The translations under genes were made by a program, and so were the position numbers. Below the pieces are notes generated by a model. It did not search any database. It was not told the origin of the DNA and saw only the letters and a program-made list of their open reading frames with translations. Below are positions 7,750-16,533 of a DNA stretch of 64,000 bases, in pieces. Source of the DNA: Chlorogloeopsis fritschii (lineage in GTDB: Bacteria > Cyanobacteriota > Cyanobacteriia > Cyanobacteriales > Nostocaceae); NCBI RefSeq assembly GCF_043099315.1, contig NZ_CP170746.1. One strand, written 5' to 3'. Positions within the stretch are counted from its first letter, which is position 1, and each line of letters begins with the position of its first letter.

Positions 7750-10077
7750 CTAATACTTTGCTAAAACAATACTCTCAACTAAAAATAAAGTTCTCTCTAG
7801 TGATTTAATAGTGGAATTGGTGACATCACTAGCATGATTGAGGCAATCTAGTAGTAACTTATTCGCATCCCAATACTGCTGTAGTAATTGCCACTCCTTT
7901 TCGTTAAACTGCCAATCCTGACAAATTTGGCGATCGCTAACTATTAGATTTTGCAACTCAAGAGTCCAATTCTGTCCATTTGCTTGCCACCACTCCTTAA
8001 GAGCGATTTTATCTGTATAGGGAGATGGAAGTTCACTCTGTAGCTGTTGCAACGATTTCTTTAAAGATGGATAGTCTTGTAATAAATCCTGCAAATCAAG
8101 AGCAAGCGCGATCGCAGATAAACGCTGGCAGAAAATATTGTCGCTCATCTTTAAACTAACACCAAGAGCATGAACTAAAGCCAAGTCTAAAGCTAAATCA
8201 ACAGCTAATTTCCCAGTGAGGCGACGATCCAAAGATACAGCCAGAGTTTGGTTGTTGGCAAGAGGATGATCGATGGGAAGATTGAGGGTAAAGTAAAAAG
8301 CACGTATACTAGCAGGTTTATAGGATGCGCTCACACTAGAAGATTTGTGCTCTAACCAAATTAGAAATTCATATAATTTTGGAACTGAATTAGCTAAGGT
8401 ATTAATTTGCTGCTTCATTAACAATAACAATTCATCAGCTGGTTGCATCATACCTGCTGTTAGCAAAAAAACTTCCCGCCAGCGCTTCTCCCCCATTTGA
8501 GTCACAAATTTTAGTAGCGTCTGCGAATTAGCATTGGCAATAATTTCTCTAGCTGTCAAATACTCTTGAAACATCAAATGAGAAAAAGAATAAATACCTC
8601 GTGCCTGTTCTATTAATAGACCATGTTGTGCTTCAATCGCTTTCAAAACAGCCCCGCTATCAAGTTGTAAAGCTTCTATATCTACAGGTGTATGAGGAAA
8701 CTGACCAAGATAATCAGCAATCAATTGTTGAATTTTATTGTCTGAAAAAAAGTAGTCTCCTTGAGTAAAAGTAGTTGCTGCTAAATAAGAGAGTAATTTA
8801 ATTTTATGTAATAACGATAAATTCCGATAAACTTCATCTCGTTTAACACCTCTTGCCTCATCCCAACGTACTAAAAGTAACTCCAAAGCTTGTTTATAAA
8901 GTTCTGAACGTAAGGTAGGAAAGTCTCCTAAAAATTGAAATACCAAACAGGTTAAATTCAATAAAATTGGTATAGTTGCTAACTCTAGAATTTGCCGATT
9001 TTCTGGCAATTCCAATTTTTGCATAAAATTATCAGCTTTAGCTCTTGCATCTGGCAGAGAATTCTTAACTACAGCCACAAACCACTTATCAATAAATACT
9101 CTAATTTGTAATAGGGTAAAATCAGCAATTTCAACTTCAGTAAATCCTTTAAATTTATACTGATAAGCAGCTAAACGACAAGTTATAATAATTCTATTTT
9201 TGTAATATTTTTCACTAAAGCTACGAATTTCCCGAAAAACTTTATCACTATCCGTATTTGTAAATTCATCTAAGCCATCTAGCAAAACTAACGCTTTACC
9301 GTGCAAAAGTATCGCAGCAAGCTCTGATTTAGAAACTCCACAATCACTAAGTTCTTGATTAATATAATTAAATAAACTAATTTGATTATTATTACTAGTA
9401 TCTTCAGCAAAATTCTTTAAATTGATAAAAATTGGTAGAGAATCGCACTGAAAATCTCTCCGTGCACAGCGAAGTGCTATTGATTGCAAAAAAGTAGTTT
9501 TTCCAGAACCAGGTTTTCCCAGTAACAACAGCTTAGGATATTTTGAAACTGCTTCTAAACCATTAATCCGCTGTTGATGTATCTGATTGTAGCGAAAACT
9601 GTTAAATTCATTAGGATGTAAACTTTGTAACTCGCTAATTTCTAACCATCTTTGATTGGTAATTTCCTCAAAAATATTGACTTCTACATATAAATCATCT
9701 AAACCTATGGGTCGAGAAATATCCAAAAGATGTAAAGAACCACATTGAGCTTGAATTTTTTCTTGATGAGCAGACCTTGCTTTTTGCACCAAAGAATCAA
9801 TATAGGCAGAATTTTCTGGTGTATTTTCAACAGATATTAATTCATTTTCAATAGTTGAATTTTCGACTATTTCTTGGGAATTTATTCCTAAAACTCGACA
9901 AATTTCATGAAAAACTTGACGATCCACAGGTTGACCTGTAAAAAACTTCCAAATCGGTTGACGAGTATCTAAACCTACTTCTCCAGCCAGACTTTTTTGC
10001 GTTAGCTTTTTACGCTTAAAAGCCTGTTTAGCCCTTCTTATACCTTCAGCTGACGCTTTGAGCGATCGCTTTGCCAT
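7750..10077 (-). CDS. NACHT-domain STAND NTPase with N-terminal HTH-like domain (bNACHT-like)
   Basis: A 775-residue STAND ATPase. Residues 1-65 form a basic XRE/HTH-like region (LTQKSLAGEVGLDTRQPIWKFF) found at the front of many cyanobacterial NACHT proteins. The NACHT core has Walker A GKPGSGKTT at about 187-195, Walker B LVLLDGLDEF at about 263-272, and sensor TCRLAAYQ. A helical middle follows, with FSHLMFQEYLTAREI at the end of the winged-helix part, and a C-terminal helical segment (WQLLQQYWDANKLLLDCLN, TLFLVES) like the NACHT conflict-system C-terminal domain. Bacterial NACHT proteins protect against phages. No effector gene is adjacent, so it is probably single-gene. The upstream region is AT-rich with no clear promoter. 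Confidence 0.9.
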   Translation of the reverse strand: MAKRSLKASAEGIRRAKQAFKRKKLTQKSLAGEVGLDTRQPIWKFFTGQPVDRQVFHEICRVLGINSQEIVENSTIENELISVENTPENSAYIDSLVQKARSAHQEKIQAQCGSLHLLDISRPIGLDDLYVEVNIFEEITNQRWLEISELQSLHPNEFNSFRYNQIHQQRINGLEAVSKYPKLLLLGKPGSGKTTFLQSIALRCARRDFQCDSLPIFINLKNFAEDTSNNNQISLFNYINQELSDCGVSKSELAAILLHGKALVLLDGLDEFTNTDSDKVFREIRSFSEKYYKNRIIITCRLAAYQYKFKGFTEVEIADFTLLQIRVFIDKWFVAVVKNSLPDARAKADNFMQKLELPENRQILELATIPILLNLTCLVFQFLGDFPTLRSELYKQALELLLVRWDEARGVKRDEVYRNLSLLHKIKLLSYLAATTFTQGDYFFSDNKIQQLIADYLGQFPHTPVDIEALQLDSGAVLKAIEAQHGLLIEQARGIYSFSHLMFQEYLTAREIIANANSQTLLKFVTQMGEKRWREVFLLTAGMMQPADELLLLMKQQINTLANSVPKLYEFLIWLEHKSSSVSASYKPASIRAFYFTLNLPIDHPLANNQTLAVSLDRRLTGKLAVDLALDLALVHALGVSLKMSDNIFCQRLSAIALALDLQDLLQDYPSLKKSLQQLQSELPSPYTDKIALKEWWQANGQNWTLELQNLIVSDRQICQDWQFNEKEWQLLQQYWDANKLLLDCLNHASDVTNSTIKSLERTLFLVESIVLAKY

Positions 10078-10336
10078 AGTTTTGAGAACAATACTTTACA
10101 CTTAATAAGCCATATAATAAATTATACTAAACATAAATTTAAAATCAAGTCAAAACAAAGTTAAAATCAAGCTATAAACAAGCTTAAAGAATTTTAAGTA
10201 CGCAATATCACTTAGTCTTTTATAAGAAATATACAAAAGCTTAGATGAACTCAACATCTACAAATTTGGATCGTTTGCTAATTGTGCGGAAATATTCTCT
10301 GTTCCCTTAATTTCTGCAAAAATAATTATCATACTA

Positions 10337-10351
10337 TGATAATAGTTATCA
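10337..10351 (+). promoter_or_regulatory. Zur (FurB)-type operator, 7-1-7 palindrome
   Basis: TGATAAT-A-GTTATCA is a near-perfect 7-1-7 inverted repeat, with one mismatch from TGATAATNATTATCA, the pattern bound by cyanobacterial Zur. It lies about 95 bp before the WD40 gene and just before a CobW relic, a family regulated by Zur elsewhere. It would repress transcription when zinc is sufficient. Confidence 0.7.
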
Positions 10352-10361
10352 TTAACGATAA

Positions 10362-10451
10362 AAACCTAATGAAACCCGTAAAAATGAACTCGTCTTTATT
10401 GGTCGCAATCTAGACGAAGCTAAACTCAAAGAGGATTTCGGGCGTGTTTAG
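10362..10451 (+). pseudogene. C-terminal remnant of a CobW-family zinc GTPase
   Basis: The frame from 10362 reads KPNETRKNELVFIGRNLDE followed by AKLKEDF and stops at 10449-10451. NELVFIGRNLDE followed by a KLxEDF motif is the conserved C-terminus of CobW/COG0523 GTPases (zinc metallochaperones). Everything upstream, some 300 codons including the GTPase domain, is missing, and a stop at 10359 closes the frame. The relic sits directly behind the Zur-type box and its stop codon overlaps the start of the WD40 gene, so a deletion seems to have fused the operon promoter to the last codons of cobW. Confidence 0.75.
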
Positions 10452-11526
10452 TTTAAAAAACAACAACCAAGGCGACTTTCAATACTCTTGGCGGGGGTCG
10501 CTTTTAGATTATATAACAGCCATGACTTGGTCGCCTGATGGTACGACCTTAGCTGTCAGTTCTGCTGCTGGCGAGGTAGCTTTATTGGCTGTGGAAACAC
10601 AAGAACTCAGGTTTCTACAAAGTAGCTGTGGACTTTCTATTGATTGCCTGTCTTTTTCAAAAGATGGGCAATTTCTTGCTGCTGGGGGACAGGATGGGCA
10701 AGTAAAAATCTGGGGTTTAGTTGAGGAAAAGCCCGAACTAGTTACTGCTTTGAACAATGCCCCTGCTTGGGTTGATCGCATGGCGTGGAGTCCCACTCAA
10801 AATCAACTAGCCTTTAGCTTGGGGCGCAATGTACAAGTGTGGGATGCAGATATTGGTGATATTGCCACGAACCTCAATTTTGACAACTCCTCAGTGCTAG
10901 ATATAACCTGGCATCCTGATGGTCAGCGGTTAACAGTAGGAGGCTATCAGGAAGTTAAAATTTGGAATAGCCAAGATTGGAACGACACTCCCTATCTACT
11001 CATCATTGGTTCGGCAAGTGTGGCGATCGCCTGGTCAGGTGATGGGAAATACATCGCTTCCGGTAATATGGATAGGACAATCACCGTTTTAGAGTGGGAG
11101 AACCCAGAACCTTGGGTAATGCGTGGCTTTCCTGGGAAAATTCGCAAATTGGCATGGTCGCAAGTACCAAGTAAAATCGGCACTCCTATGTTAGCTGCTG
11201 CCAGTATGGAAGGTGTTATAGTTTGGCAAAAGCATGAGGATGAATCGATTGGATGGGAAGGGCGAGTTTTGCCAAAACATGAAAGTGTGGTGCAATCTCT
11301 GCAATTTCAACCTCACAGTCTCTTACTAGCCTCTGCTGGGGAAGATGGCTTGGTTTGTCTATGGCAGCGTGCTAAAAAACTAGCCCAAGTTCTCAATGAA
11401 GGCGTGGATGGTTTTTCTTGCCTATCCTGGCATCCTCAAGGACATCAACTAGCTGCTGGGGGACAAAGTGGCGAACTGCTAATTTGGGCAAAAGGTTCGC
11501 GCGCTCAAGGATTTGGACGCCGTTGA
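10444..11526 (+). CDS. WD40-repeat protein (zinc-locus associated)
   Basis: A 360-residue beta-propeller protein of about seven WD40 repeats and little else. Repeat signatures are AMTWSPDGTTLAVSSAAGEV, LSFSKDGQFLAAGGQDGQV, ITWHPDGQRLTVGGYQEV, AWSGDGKYIASGNMDRT, LQFQPHSLLLASAGEDGLV and LSWHPQGHQLAAGGQSGEL, each followed by a W-type strand. There is no signal peptide, so it is cytoplasmic and probably a binding scaffold. The GTG at 10444 overlaps the cobW relic. The Zur-type box at 10337 and the znu genes next door suggest it belongs to the zinc-starvation response. Its partner is unknown. Confidence 0.85.
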   Translation: MFSLKNNNQGDFQYSWRGSLLDYITAMTWSPDGTTLAVSSAAGEVALLAVETQELRFLQSSCGLSIDCLSFSKDGQFLAAGGQDGQVKIWGLVEEKPELVTALNNAPAWVDRMAWSPTQNQLAFSLGRNVQVWDADIGDIATNLNFDNSSVLDITWHPDGQRLTVGGYQEVKIWNSQDWNDTPYLLIIGSASVAIAWSGDGKYIASGNMDRTITVLEWENPEPWVMRGFPGKIRKLAWSQVPSKIGTPMLAAASMEGVIVWQKHEDESIGWEGRVLPKHESVVQSLQFQPHSLLLASAGEDGLVCLWQRAKKLAQVLNEGVDGFSCLSWHPQGHQLAAGGQSGELLIWAKGSRAQGFGRR

Positions 11527-11589
11527 TCGCACTATCAGGATTTATGCAGCCGCGCATAAAGAATGGAGCATTAAATTATGAGAGGTTAT

Positions 11590-11622
11590 AGATCCCCGAC
11601 TTTTTAAAAAAGTCGGGGATCT
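11590..11622. terminator. Bidirectional terminator-like hairpin
   Basis: AGATCCCCGACTTTTT pairs with AAAAAGTCGGGGATCT around an AA loop, between the convergent WD40 gene and znuB. The AT-rich upper stem provides T-tracts in both directions. Similar AGTCGGGGATC hairpins are dispersed in Nostoc genomes, so it may also be a repeat. Confidence 0.65.
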
Positions 11623-11664
11623 GAACAACTGAACTTTTCTCTTCTGCCTTCTGCCTTCTATCTT

Positions 11665-12543
11665 CTACTTCCCCCGTTTGAATTTGGATAATAACCTAAC
11701 TGAATGATTTACCAATTCAGGTCGAGTTAAAATGCCACCAGAAGGACTAAAAAGCAGTACCAGCAAAAATAGTACGGATGATACTAGGACAATAGCAGGG
11801 CCAGATGGGATATTACGGTAGTAACTGATGTACACGCCTATAATACTTGCAAGCATTCCAATGACTGCCCCCAATCCCATCATGTGATGTAATTCCTTGA
11901 CCAGGAGATAGGATGTAAGGGCAGGCCCCACTAGCAGTGCAATTACCAAAATGACTCCGACTGCTTGCATACTGGCAATAATTGTTAATGTAACTGCTGC
12001 CATAAAGCCAAAATGAATGGTCTGAATCGGCAAGCCCATCGCCCTAGCGCCAGTTTTATCAAAAGTATAGAATAGCAATTCTTTATAAAAAAGCTTGACT
12101 GCAACTAGAATTACGGCGGTAATAATCAACGTTCGATAAATGTCATTCATCGTCACTCCCAGAATATCTCCAAATAAGAAGCTATCTAGGTCAAGCTTGT
12201 TTTTGAGTACTGTAATCAGCGTTACTCCTAAAGCAAAAAAGCTCGAAAAAGTCAGCGCCATAGCAGCATCTGCTTTGATATGAGATTGGGAACGAATCCA
12301 GGCAATTAAGAACGAACCCAAAATACCAGAACAAAAGGCTCCAATTAAAATATCTATTCCTAAAAAGAAGGATATGGAAAGTCCGGGTAATACGCAGTGA
12401 GCAATCACATCACCCAGAAGAGCCATGCGCTGGACTATCAAATAACTCCCCACCACCGGACAGAGAATACCAATTAGGATGCCGATCGCGAGTGCGTTCC
12501 GCATAAACTCGTAGCTCAGGGGTTGTAATAGCAAATCCAGCAT
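11665..12543 (-). CDS. znuB: Zinc/manganese ABC transporter permease (ABC-3 family)
   Basis: A 292-residue inner-membrane permease with eight or nine hydrophobic helices, the channel subunit for metal import. Family features include the GDVIAHCVLPGLSISFFLG segment, DSFLFGDILGVT, and the FDKTGARAMGLPIQTIHFGFMA loop that contacts the ATPase, then GVILVIALLVGPALTSYLL. It lies downstream of znuC on the same strand, separated by a 227-bp spacer filled by two hairpin repeats, which is unusual inside an ABC operon. Zinc is preferred over manganese because of the Zur-type box at 13533, but sequence alone does not exclude manganese. Confidence 0.88.
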   Translation of the reverse strand: MLDLLLQPLSYEFMRNALAIGILIGILCPVVGSYLIVQRMALLGDVIAHCVLPGLSISFFLGIDILIGAFCSGILGSFLIAWIRSQSHIKADAAMALTFSSFFALGVTLITVLKNKLDLDSFLFGDILGVTMNDIYRTLIITAVILVAVKLFYKELLFYTFDKTGARAMGLPIQTIHFGFMAAVTLTIIASMQAVGVILVIALLVGPALTSYLLVKELHHMMGLGAVIGMLASIIGVYISYYRNIPSGPAIVLVSSVLFLLVLLFSPSGGILTRPELVNHSVRLLSKFKRGK

Positions 12544-12597
12544 ATAAAAAAGAATTCTGAATCCAGAACCCAGATTAACAAAAAAAGGTTGTTCCTA

Positions 12598-12763
12598 AAC
12601 CGTAAAGTGGGCACGATCACAACGTAACAATAAGAGTTTGAGGAAACTGCAGCAGTGCCCACCCTACAAAAATTGCACTCAACCGTAAGGTGGGCACGAG
12701 CACAACGTAACAATAAGAGTTTGAGGAAAATGCGGCAGTGCCCACCCTACAAAAATTGCACTC
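12598..12763. repeat. Tandem pair of 83-bp GTGGGCAC...GTGCCCAC repeats inside the znu operon
   Basis: Two head-to-tail copies (12598-12680 and 12681-12763), nearly identical, each with the inverted ends AAGTGGGCAC / AGTGCCCACC. Other members of the family are at 37062-37136 and, inverted, at 46991-47060. The last 25 or so bases of znuC (TTAACAAAAAAACGTTGTTCC region) are repeated at 12576-12600 on the far side of the array, so the array is bracketed by a direct repeat. Confidence 0.8.
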
Positions 12764-12770
12764 AAGTGAA

Positions 12771-13514
12771 TTAACAAAAAAACGTTGTTCCTAAATCCTG
12801 AAATTGATTTTGTAAAGCTGTACCGTAAGCTCGTTGTAAATTCTCTTGTGTCATTACTTGCTGTGGCAAGCCATCACAAATTACGCGTTGATTGAGTAGC
12901 AACAATCGGTCTAACTGTGTTAACGATTGTCCCCATTCGTGAGTACTAACCAACAGAATTTTGCCTTGCGATCGCAACTCGGCGAAAATTTCCAAAATAA
13001 TTGTCTCAGTTTTTTTATCAATACCTGTAAACGGCTCGTCGAACAAGAATAATTCTGCTTGTTGAGCCAGCGATCGCGCCAGGAATACTCGTTGCTGCTG
13101 TCCTCCAGATAGTTCTCCAATCCGACGATGACGCAGGTGCAACATTTCTACCCTTTCTAGAGCCGCTTTGACAATTTCTTCGGCGGCACGGTTTGGGCTG
13201 CGAAACCAACCCAAGGAACGAGTTCGTGCCATCATCACTACATTCCAGACAGTGATTGGAAAGTCCCAATCAATTAGCGATCGCTGCGGTACATAGGCTA
13301 CTTTTTCTAGTTGCCGATGCAAAGGACAGGTGCAATATTGCACAGTGCCACTAATGCTAGGAATTAAACCAAGCATTGCTTTCAGTAGCGTGCTTTTACC
13401 TGCGCCATTTGGCCCAATAATCCCGACTAGCTGTCCGGGTTCGACACGAAAACTCACCCGATCTAGTCCTAGCACTCCCCGGTAATCGACAGCTAATTCT
13501 TGAACCTGTAACAT
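12771..13514 (-). CDS. znuC: Zinc ABC transporter ATP-binding protein
   Basis: A 247-residue ABC ATPase that drives metal import. Walker A is GIIGPNGAGKSTLLKA (about 33-48), the Q-loop is VAYVPQRSLIDWDFP (the WDFP extension is typical of Mn/Zn ATPases), the signature is LSGGQQQRVFLARSL, Walker B is LFLFDEPFTGID, and the switch His is in LVSTHEWG. It starts at 13514, divergent from znuA, with the Zur-type box in the 66-bp gap. The ATG sits shortly after an AT-rich leader. The 3' end seems to have been partly duplicated downstream. Confidence 0.92.
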   Translation of the reverse strand: MLQVQELAVDYRGVLGLDRVSFRVEPGQLVGIIGPNGAGKSTLLKAMLGLIPSISGTVQYCTCPLHRQLEKVAYVPQRSLIDWDFPITVWNVVMMARTRSLGWFRSPNRAAEEIVKAALERVEMLHLRHRRIGELSGGQQQRVFLARSLAQQAELFLFDEPFTGIDKKTETIILEIFAELRSQGKILLVSTHEWGQSLTQLDRLLLLNQRVICDGLPQQVMTQENLQRAYGTALQNQFQDLGTTFFC

Positions 13515-13532
13515 GAACTATGTAAATAAGAA

Positions 13533-13547
13533 CGATAATCATTATAT
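13533..13547. promoter_or_regulatory. Zur-type operator between znuC and znuA
   Basis: CGATAAT-C-ATTATAT in the divergent intergenic region matches the 7-1-7 palindrome TGATAATNATTATCA at 12 of 14 arm positions. One site in a 66-bp gap could control both directions. It matches the box before the WD40 gene. Confidence 0.7.
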
Positions 13548-13580
13548 TCTGAAAGATGATGTTTGCAGCCGATAAGAAAT

Positions 13581-14573
13581 ATGTACACCACTTCTCATCG
13601 AATCTGGCGAGCCATAACCTTAGTTATAACTTTCGGTTTACTTAGTGCCTGCGCTCAATCACCTCCTACTAGTGAAACTAGTTCTCTTAACTCTACCGCC
13701 AGTCCTGCTGCTAATGGTAAGCTTTTGAAGGTAGTTGCTACTACCACAATCCTGTGTGATATCACAAGACAAATAGCGGCGAATACAGTTGATCTGCGTT
13801 GTTTGCTTAAACCTGGAGTAGACGGTCACACCTATCAACCAGTTCCCGAAGACCGTAAGGCAATAGAAGACGCTAACCTAATTTTTTACTCTGGGCATAA
13901 CTTTGAGCCAGAATTAATCAAGCTCATTAAGGCAACATCTAACCCTGCTCCCAAAGTGGCGGTTGCAGAAGAAGCTGTTCCCAACCCGCAACAGTTTGAA
14001 GAAGATGGGCAAACAGAAGACGATCCCCACGTTTGGCAAAACGCTGAAAATGGCGCTCGGATGGTAGAAGTAGTTGAGACACACTTGGCAAAGTTAGTAC
14101 CTGCCAATACTGAGTTATATGCCAAAAATGCCAAAGCTCTGAGTACAGAACTACTTCAGATTCATAGTTGGATAAAGTCTCAGATTGCCACCATCCCTCA
14201 GTCATCTCGAAAACTGGTGACAACTCATGATGCTTTTGGATATTACACCTCAGCTTATAACATTCCAGTGGAAGGAGCGCTTCAAGGTGTGAGTACAGAA
14301 GAAAAACCGACAGCGGCACGAGTTAAAAAATTAGTTGATTCAGTTAAAAATTCTCAAGTTCCAACTATTTTTGCTGAAGTTACTGTTAATCCCAAATTGC
14401 TGGAGACAGTTGCAAAAGAAGCAAACGTCAAAATTTCTGATCGCGAACTTTATTCTGATAGTTTAGGAGAACCCGGTTCAGACGGTGATACTTATCCAAA
14501 AATGTTAATTGCTAATACTAAAACAATTGTGGAAGGGCTGGGCGGACAATTTACGGCTTTTCAAGGAAAGTGA
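13581..14573 (+). CDS. znuA: Zinc ABC transporter substrate-binding lipoprotein
   Basis: A cluster A-I metal-binding lipoprotein of about 330 residues. The N-terminus has a signal helix and LLSAC lipobox. Metal-ligand motifs are VDGHTYQP, DDPHVWQNAENG, TTHDAFGYY and the late DSLGEPGSDGDTYP, giving the His-His-His-Asp/Glu set. The charged loop typical of ZnuA is present only as a short acidic stretch (FEEDGQTEDDP), not a His-rich one. I chose the ATG at 13581 rather than an upstream TTG because the signal peptide starts there. It is divergent from znuCB and delivers Zn(II) to them. Confidence 0.9.
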   Translation: MYTTSHRIWRAITLVITFGLLSACAQSPPTSETSSLNSTASPAANGKLLKVVATTTILCDITRQIAANTVDLRCLLKPGVDGHTYQPVPEDRKAIEDANLIFYSGHNFEPELIKLIKATSNPAPKVAVAEEAVPNPQQFEEDGQTEDDPHVWQNAENGARMVEVVETHLAKLVPANTELYAKNAKALSTELLQIHSWIKSQIATIPQSSRKLVTTHDAFGYYTSAYNIPVEGALQGVSTEEKPTAARVKKLVDSVKNSQVPTIFAEVTVNPKLLETVAKEANVKISDRELYSDSLGEPGSDGDTYPKMLIANTKTIVEGLGGQFTAFQGK

Positions 14574-14598
14574 GGAAATTAATAGCTTGCTTTTGTGG

Positions 14599-15042
14599 TT
14601 ACAACACAGTTAAGAAGGTATCTTTTCCTTGTATAGGTAAAAGCCTCAATCGCTGATTGTGCACATCAGGTTCTAAGCCTAAATCCTCTAAAGGGATTAA
14701 TCCTAATAGAGGATCTGAACCTGCTGGTAACTCAATACAGTTAAACGTTCCTTCTCTACCTTCAACAGTAAGGCTAATCTCCCTAAATACGCGAACTTTT
14801 TGCACTCCCACAGCAATTTTTACATCTACTTGTTCTTGAAAAACCAGACCTAAATCCATAATGATATTTTCAGGCAGGCAAAGTCGAGTAGCACCAGTAT
14901 CAACTAGGACATTTTCTAAGGTGATTGAACGAATTTGATGAGTAGGAATAAATCCTCTTTCTGCAAGAATTTGGTCAATTCGATTAGTAACAGTCATTGT
15001 GGTTGTGACTTTGCCCATTCTTTTATCAGTTATAGTTGCCAT
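14599..15042 (-). CDS. Retropepsin-like (clan AA) aspartyl protease
   Basis: A 147-residue soluble protein with a single retropepsin-like domain. The catalytic motif VLVDTGATRLCLPENII (DTGA) lies near residue 50 and the second conserved strand is GSDPLLGLIPLEDLGL (the LLG motif). A single DTG implies an active homodimer. Substrate unknown. The start at 15042 is preferred over an upstream TTG because AGGTTAGGA stands a few bases before it. Such proteins are numerous in filamentous cyanobacteria and some act with toxin-antitoxin-like partners, but no partner is evident here. Confidence 0.8.
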   Translation of the reverse strand: MATITDKRMGKVTTTMTVTNRIDQILAERGFIPTHQIRSITLENVLVDTGATRLCLPENIIMDLGLVFQEQVDVKIAVGVQKVRVFREISLTVEGREGTFNCIELPAGSDPLLGLIPLEDLGLEPDVHNQRLRLLPIQGKDTFLTVL

Positions 15043-15137
15043 AATTCCTAACCTCAAAATAAGATTATAGAAATTAGTTTTATGTTAAATGTATTCTCTG
15101 TACTGAATTATGACAACGTTCATACCTGATATATTGC

Positions 15138-16049
15138 CTAAGGAATGTCATCAGGTATTATAGTCATCATCATTTCTTTATTTATTCCAGAAATTTTGAC
15201 TAGTCTATTTGCCTGTTTTTCCCTTGTTTTATCGAATATATTTCTAGCAAGCCTGCCATTACCAAAATTCTTATCTCTACTTTGATATAAATTAGTAAAT
15301 TTATTTATTAATACTTTCTTTGATTTACCAGTGAGTTTGAAATTTTCCTGCTCACAAATTTTTTCAAAAATAGTCAGTAATTCTTGAGGTTGATAATCAT
15401 CAAAATAGAAATACTTATTAAATCTAGACTTTAGACCAGGATTGGCATCCATAAATCTTGACATTTCCTCATTGTAGCCAGCAACAATGACTACCAGTCT
15501 GTCTCTATAATCTTCTATTCTTTTCAGTAAAGTGTCTATAGCTTCTTGTCCGAAATCATTTTTAGATCCTTCTGGCTTGAGTGCATAAGCTTCATCAATA
15601 AACAATACACCGTCTAACGCTGACTCAACTAGTTCGTCTACTTTAAGGGCAGTTTGTCCAACATACCCTGCAACTAATCCCAATCTATCAGTTTCAACAA
15701 CATGACCTTTAGAAAGTATGCCTAAGTTTTTGTATATCTCTCCCATAAGACGAGCTACAGTTGTCTTTCCAGTTCCAGGAGGGCCACAAAACACAGAATG
15801 GAGTGTCAAAGAAGTAGTAGCCAGTCCTGTTTCTTGACGAAGCTTCTGGATTTTGAGGAAATTAATGAGAGTATTTATCTCATCTTTGACATTTTGCATT
15901 CCTACCAAATTATTTAGCTTGTTTAAAACTGCCTCCAAATCTTCACAATTCAAATCAGACTTACCAGGAAAATTATTACTACCAGAGCGCTTTAGCTCTG
16001 CTTTCATTCTTTGCAACTCATCCTCAATCTCATCATCCCAAAAAGGCAT
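15138..16049 (-). CDS. CbbX/SpoVK-like AAA+ ATPase
   Basis: A 303-residue AAA+ protein. A short charged N-terminus is followed by LNNLVGMQNVKDEINTLINFL, Walker A CGPPGTGKTTVAR (about 88-100), Walker B GVLFIDEAYAL (about 147-157), the pore-loop region AGYVGQTALKV, and sensor-2 GNGRLARNIFDK near the C-terminus. It resembles CbbX (Rubisco activase of red-type Rubisco) and SpoVK, but no Rubisco genes are adjacent, so its client is unknown. The start follows AGAGGATACAGAGT, which includes a usable ribosome site. Confidence 0.88.
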   Translation of the reverse strand: MPFWDDEIEDELQRMKAELKRSGSNNFPGKSDLNCEDLEAVLNKLNNLVGMQNVKDEINTLINFLKIQKLRQETGLATTSLTLHSVFCGPPGTGKTTVARLMGEIYKNLGILSKGHVVETDRLGLVAGYVGQTALKVDELVESALDGVLFIDEAYALKPEGSKNDFGQEAIDTLLKRIEDYRDRLVVIVAGYNEEMSRFMDANPGLKSRFNKYFYFDDYQPQELLTIFEKICEQENFKLTGKSKKVLINKFTNLYQSRDKNFGNGRLARNIFDKTREKQANRLVKISGINKEMMMTIIPDDIP

Positions 16050-16107
16050 ACTCTGTATCCTCTACAATCTATTGAATAAAGTGAGCAATATGTACTTAGT
16101 AAGTGAG

Positions 16108-16227
16108 TTATACCAATTCCCCATAAAGATGCACTTAATATTAAAAAAGAACTACAAAGGACACAAAGAACGCAAAGGAAGAATTTGATACTCACTAAGT
16201 GCAAGTTCATAGAGAATTGGTATTACA
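16108..16227. repeat. MITE-like element with ATACCAATTC inverted ends
   Basis: About 120 bp with imperfect inverted repeats of some 30 bp: TTATACCAATTCCCCATAAA and onward to TGCACTTA on the left, TAAGTGCAAGTTCATAGAG and onward to GAATTGGTATTA on the right. The interior is A-rich ('acaaaggacacaaagaacgc'). No ORF. The ATACCAATTC end is a common Nostoc MITE terminus. Confidence 0.65.
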
Positions 16228-16533
16228 TCATTTACTTTATCCAAGATAATCTCAGTTGTCTTGTAGAGGCAATTCTTGTTGGTATTTCCAATGAATAATT
16301 TTACAAACACCCGGTTTGGACTAACTGATGCGTTTAAATGCTGCTACTGACAATCTTGTAAAACTAAGATATCTAGTAGCGTGTCTACCCAAAAAAAGGT
16401 TTATCACACGCTACTAAGTGAGTTAATTTTGATAACTTGCACCAGTAGCAAATACCGCCTCAGAATGAATTCTCAAACCTCATAGCCGAAGTCCTTTAAA
16501 GAAGACTAGACTTTACTTCTATTAGTTGATTAC

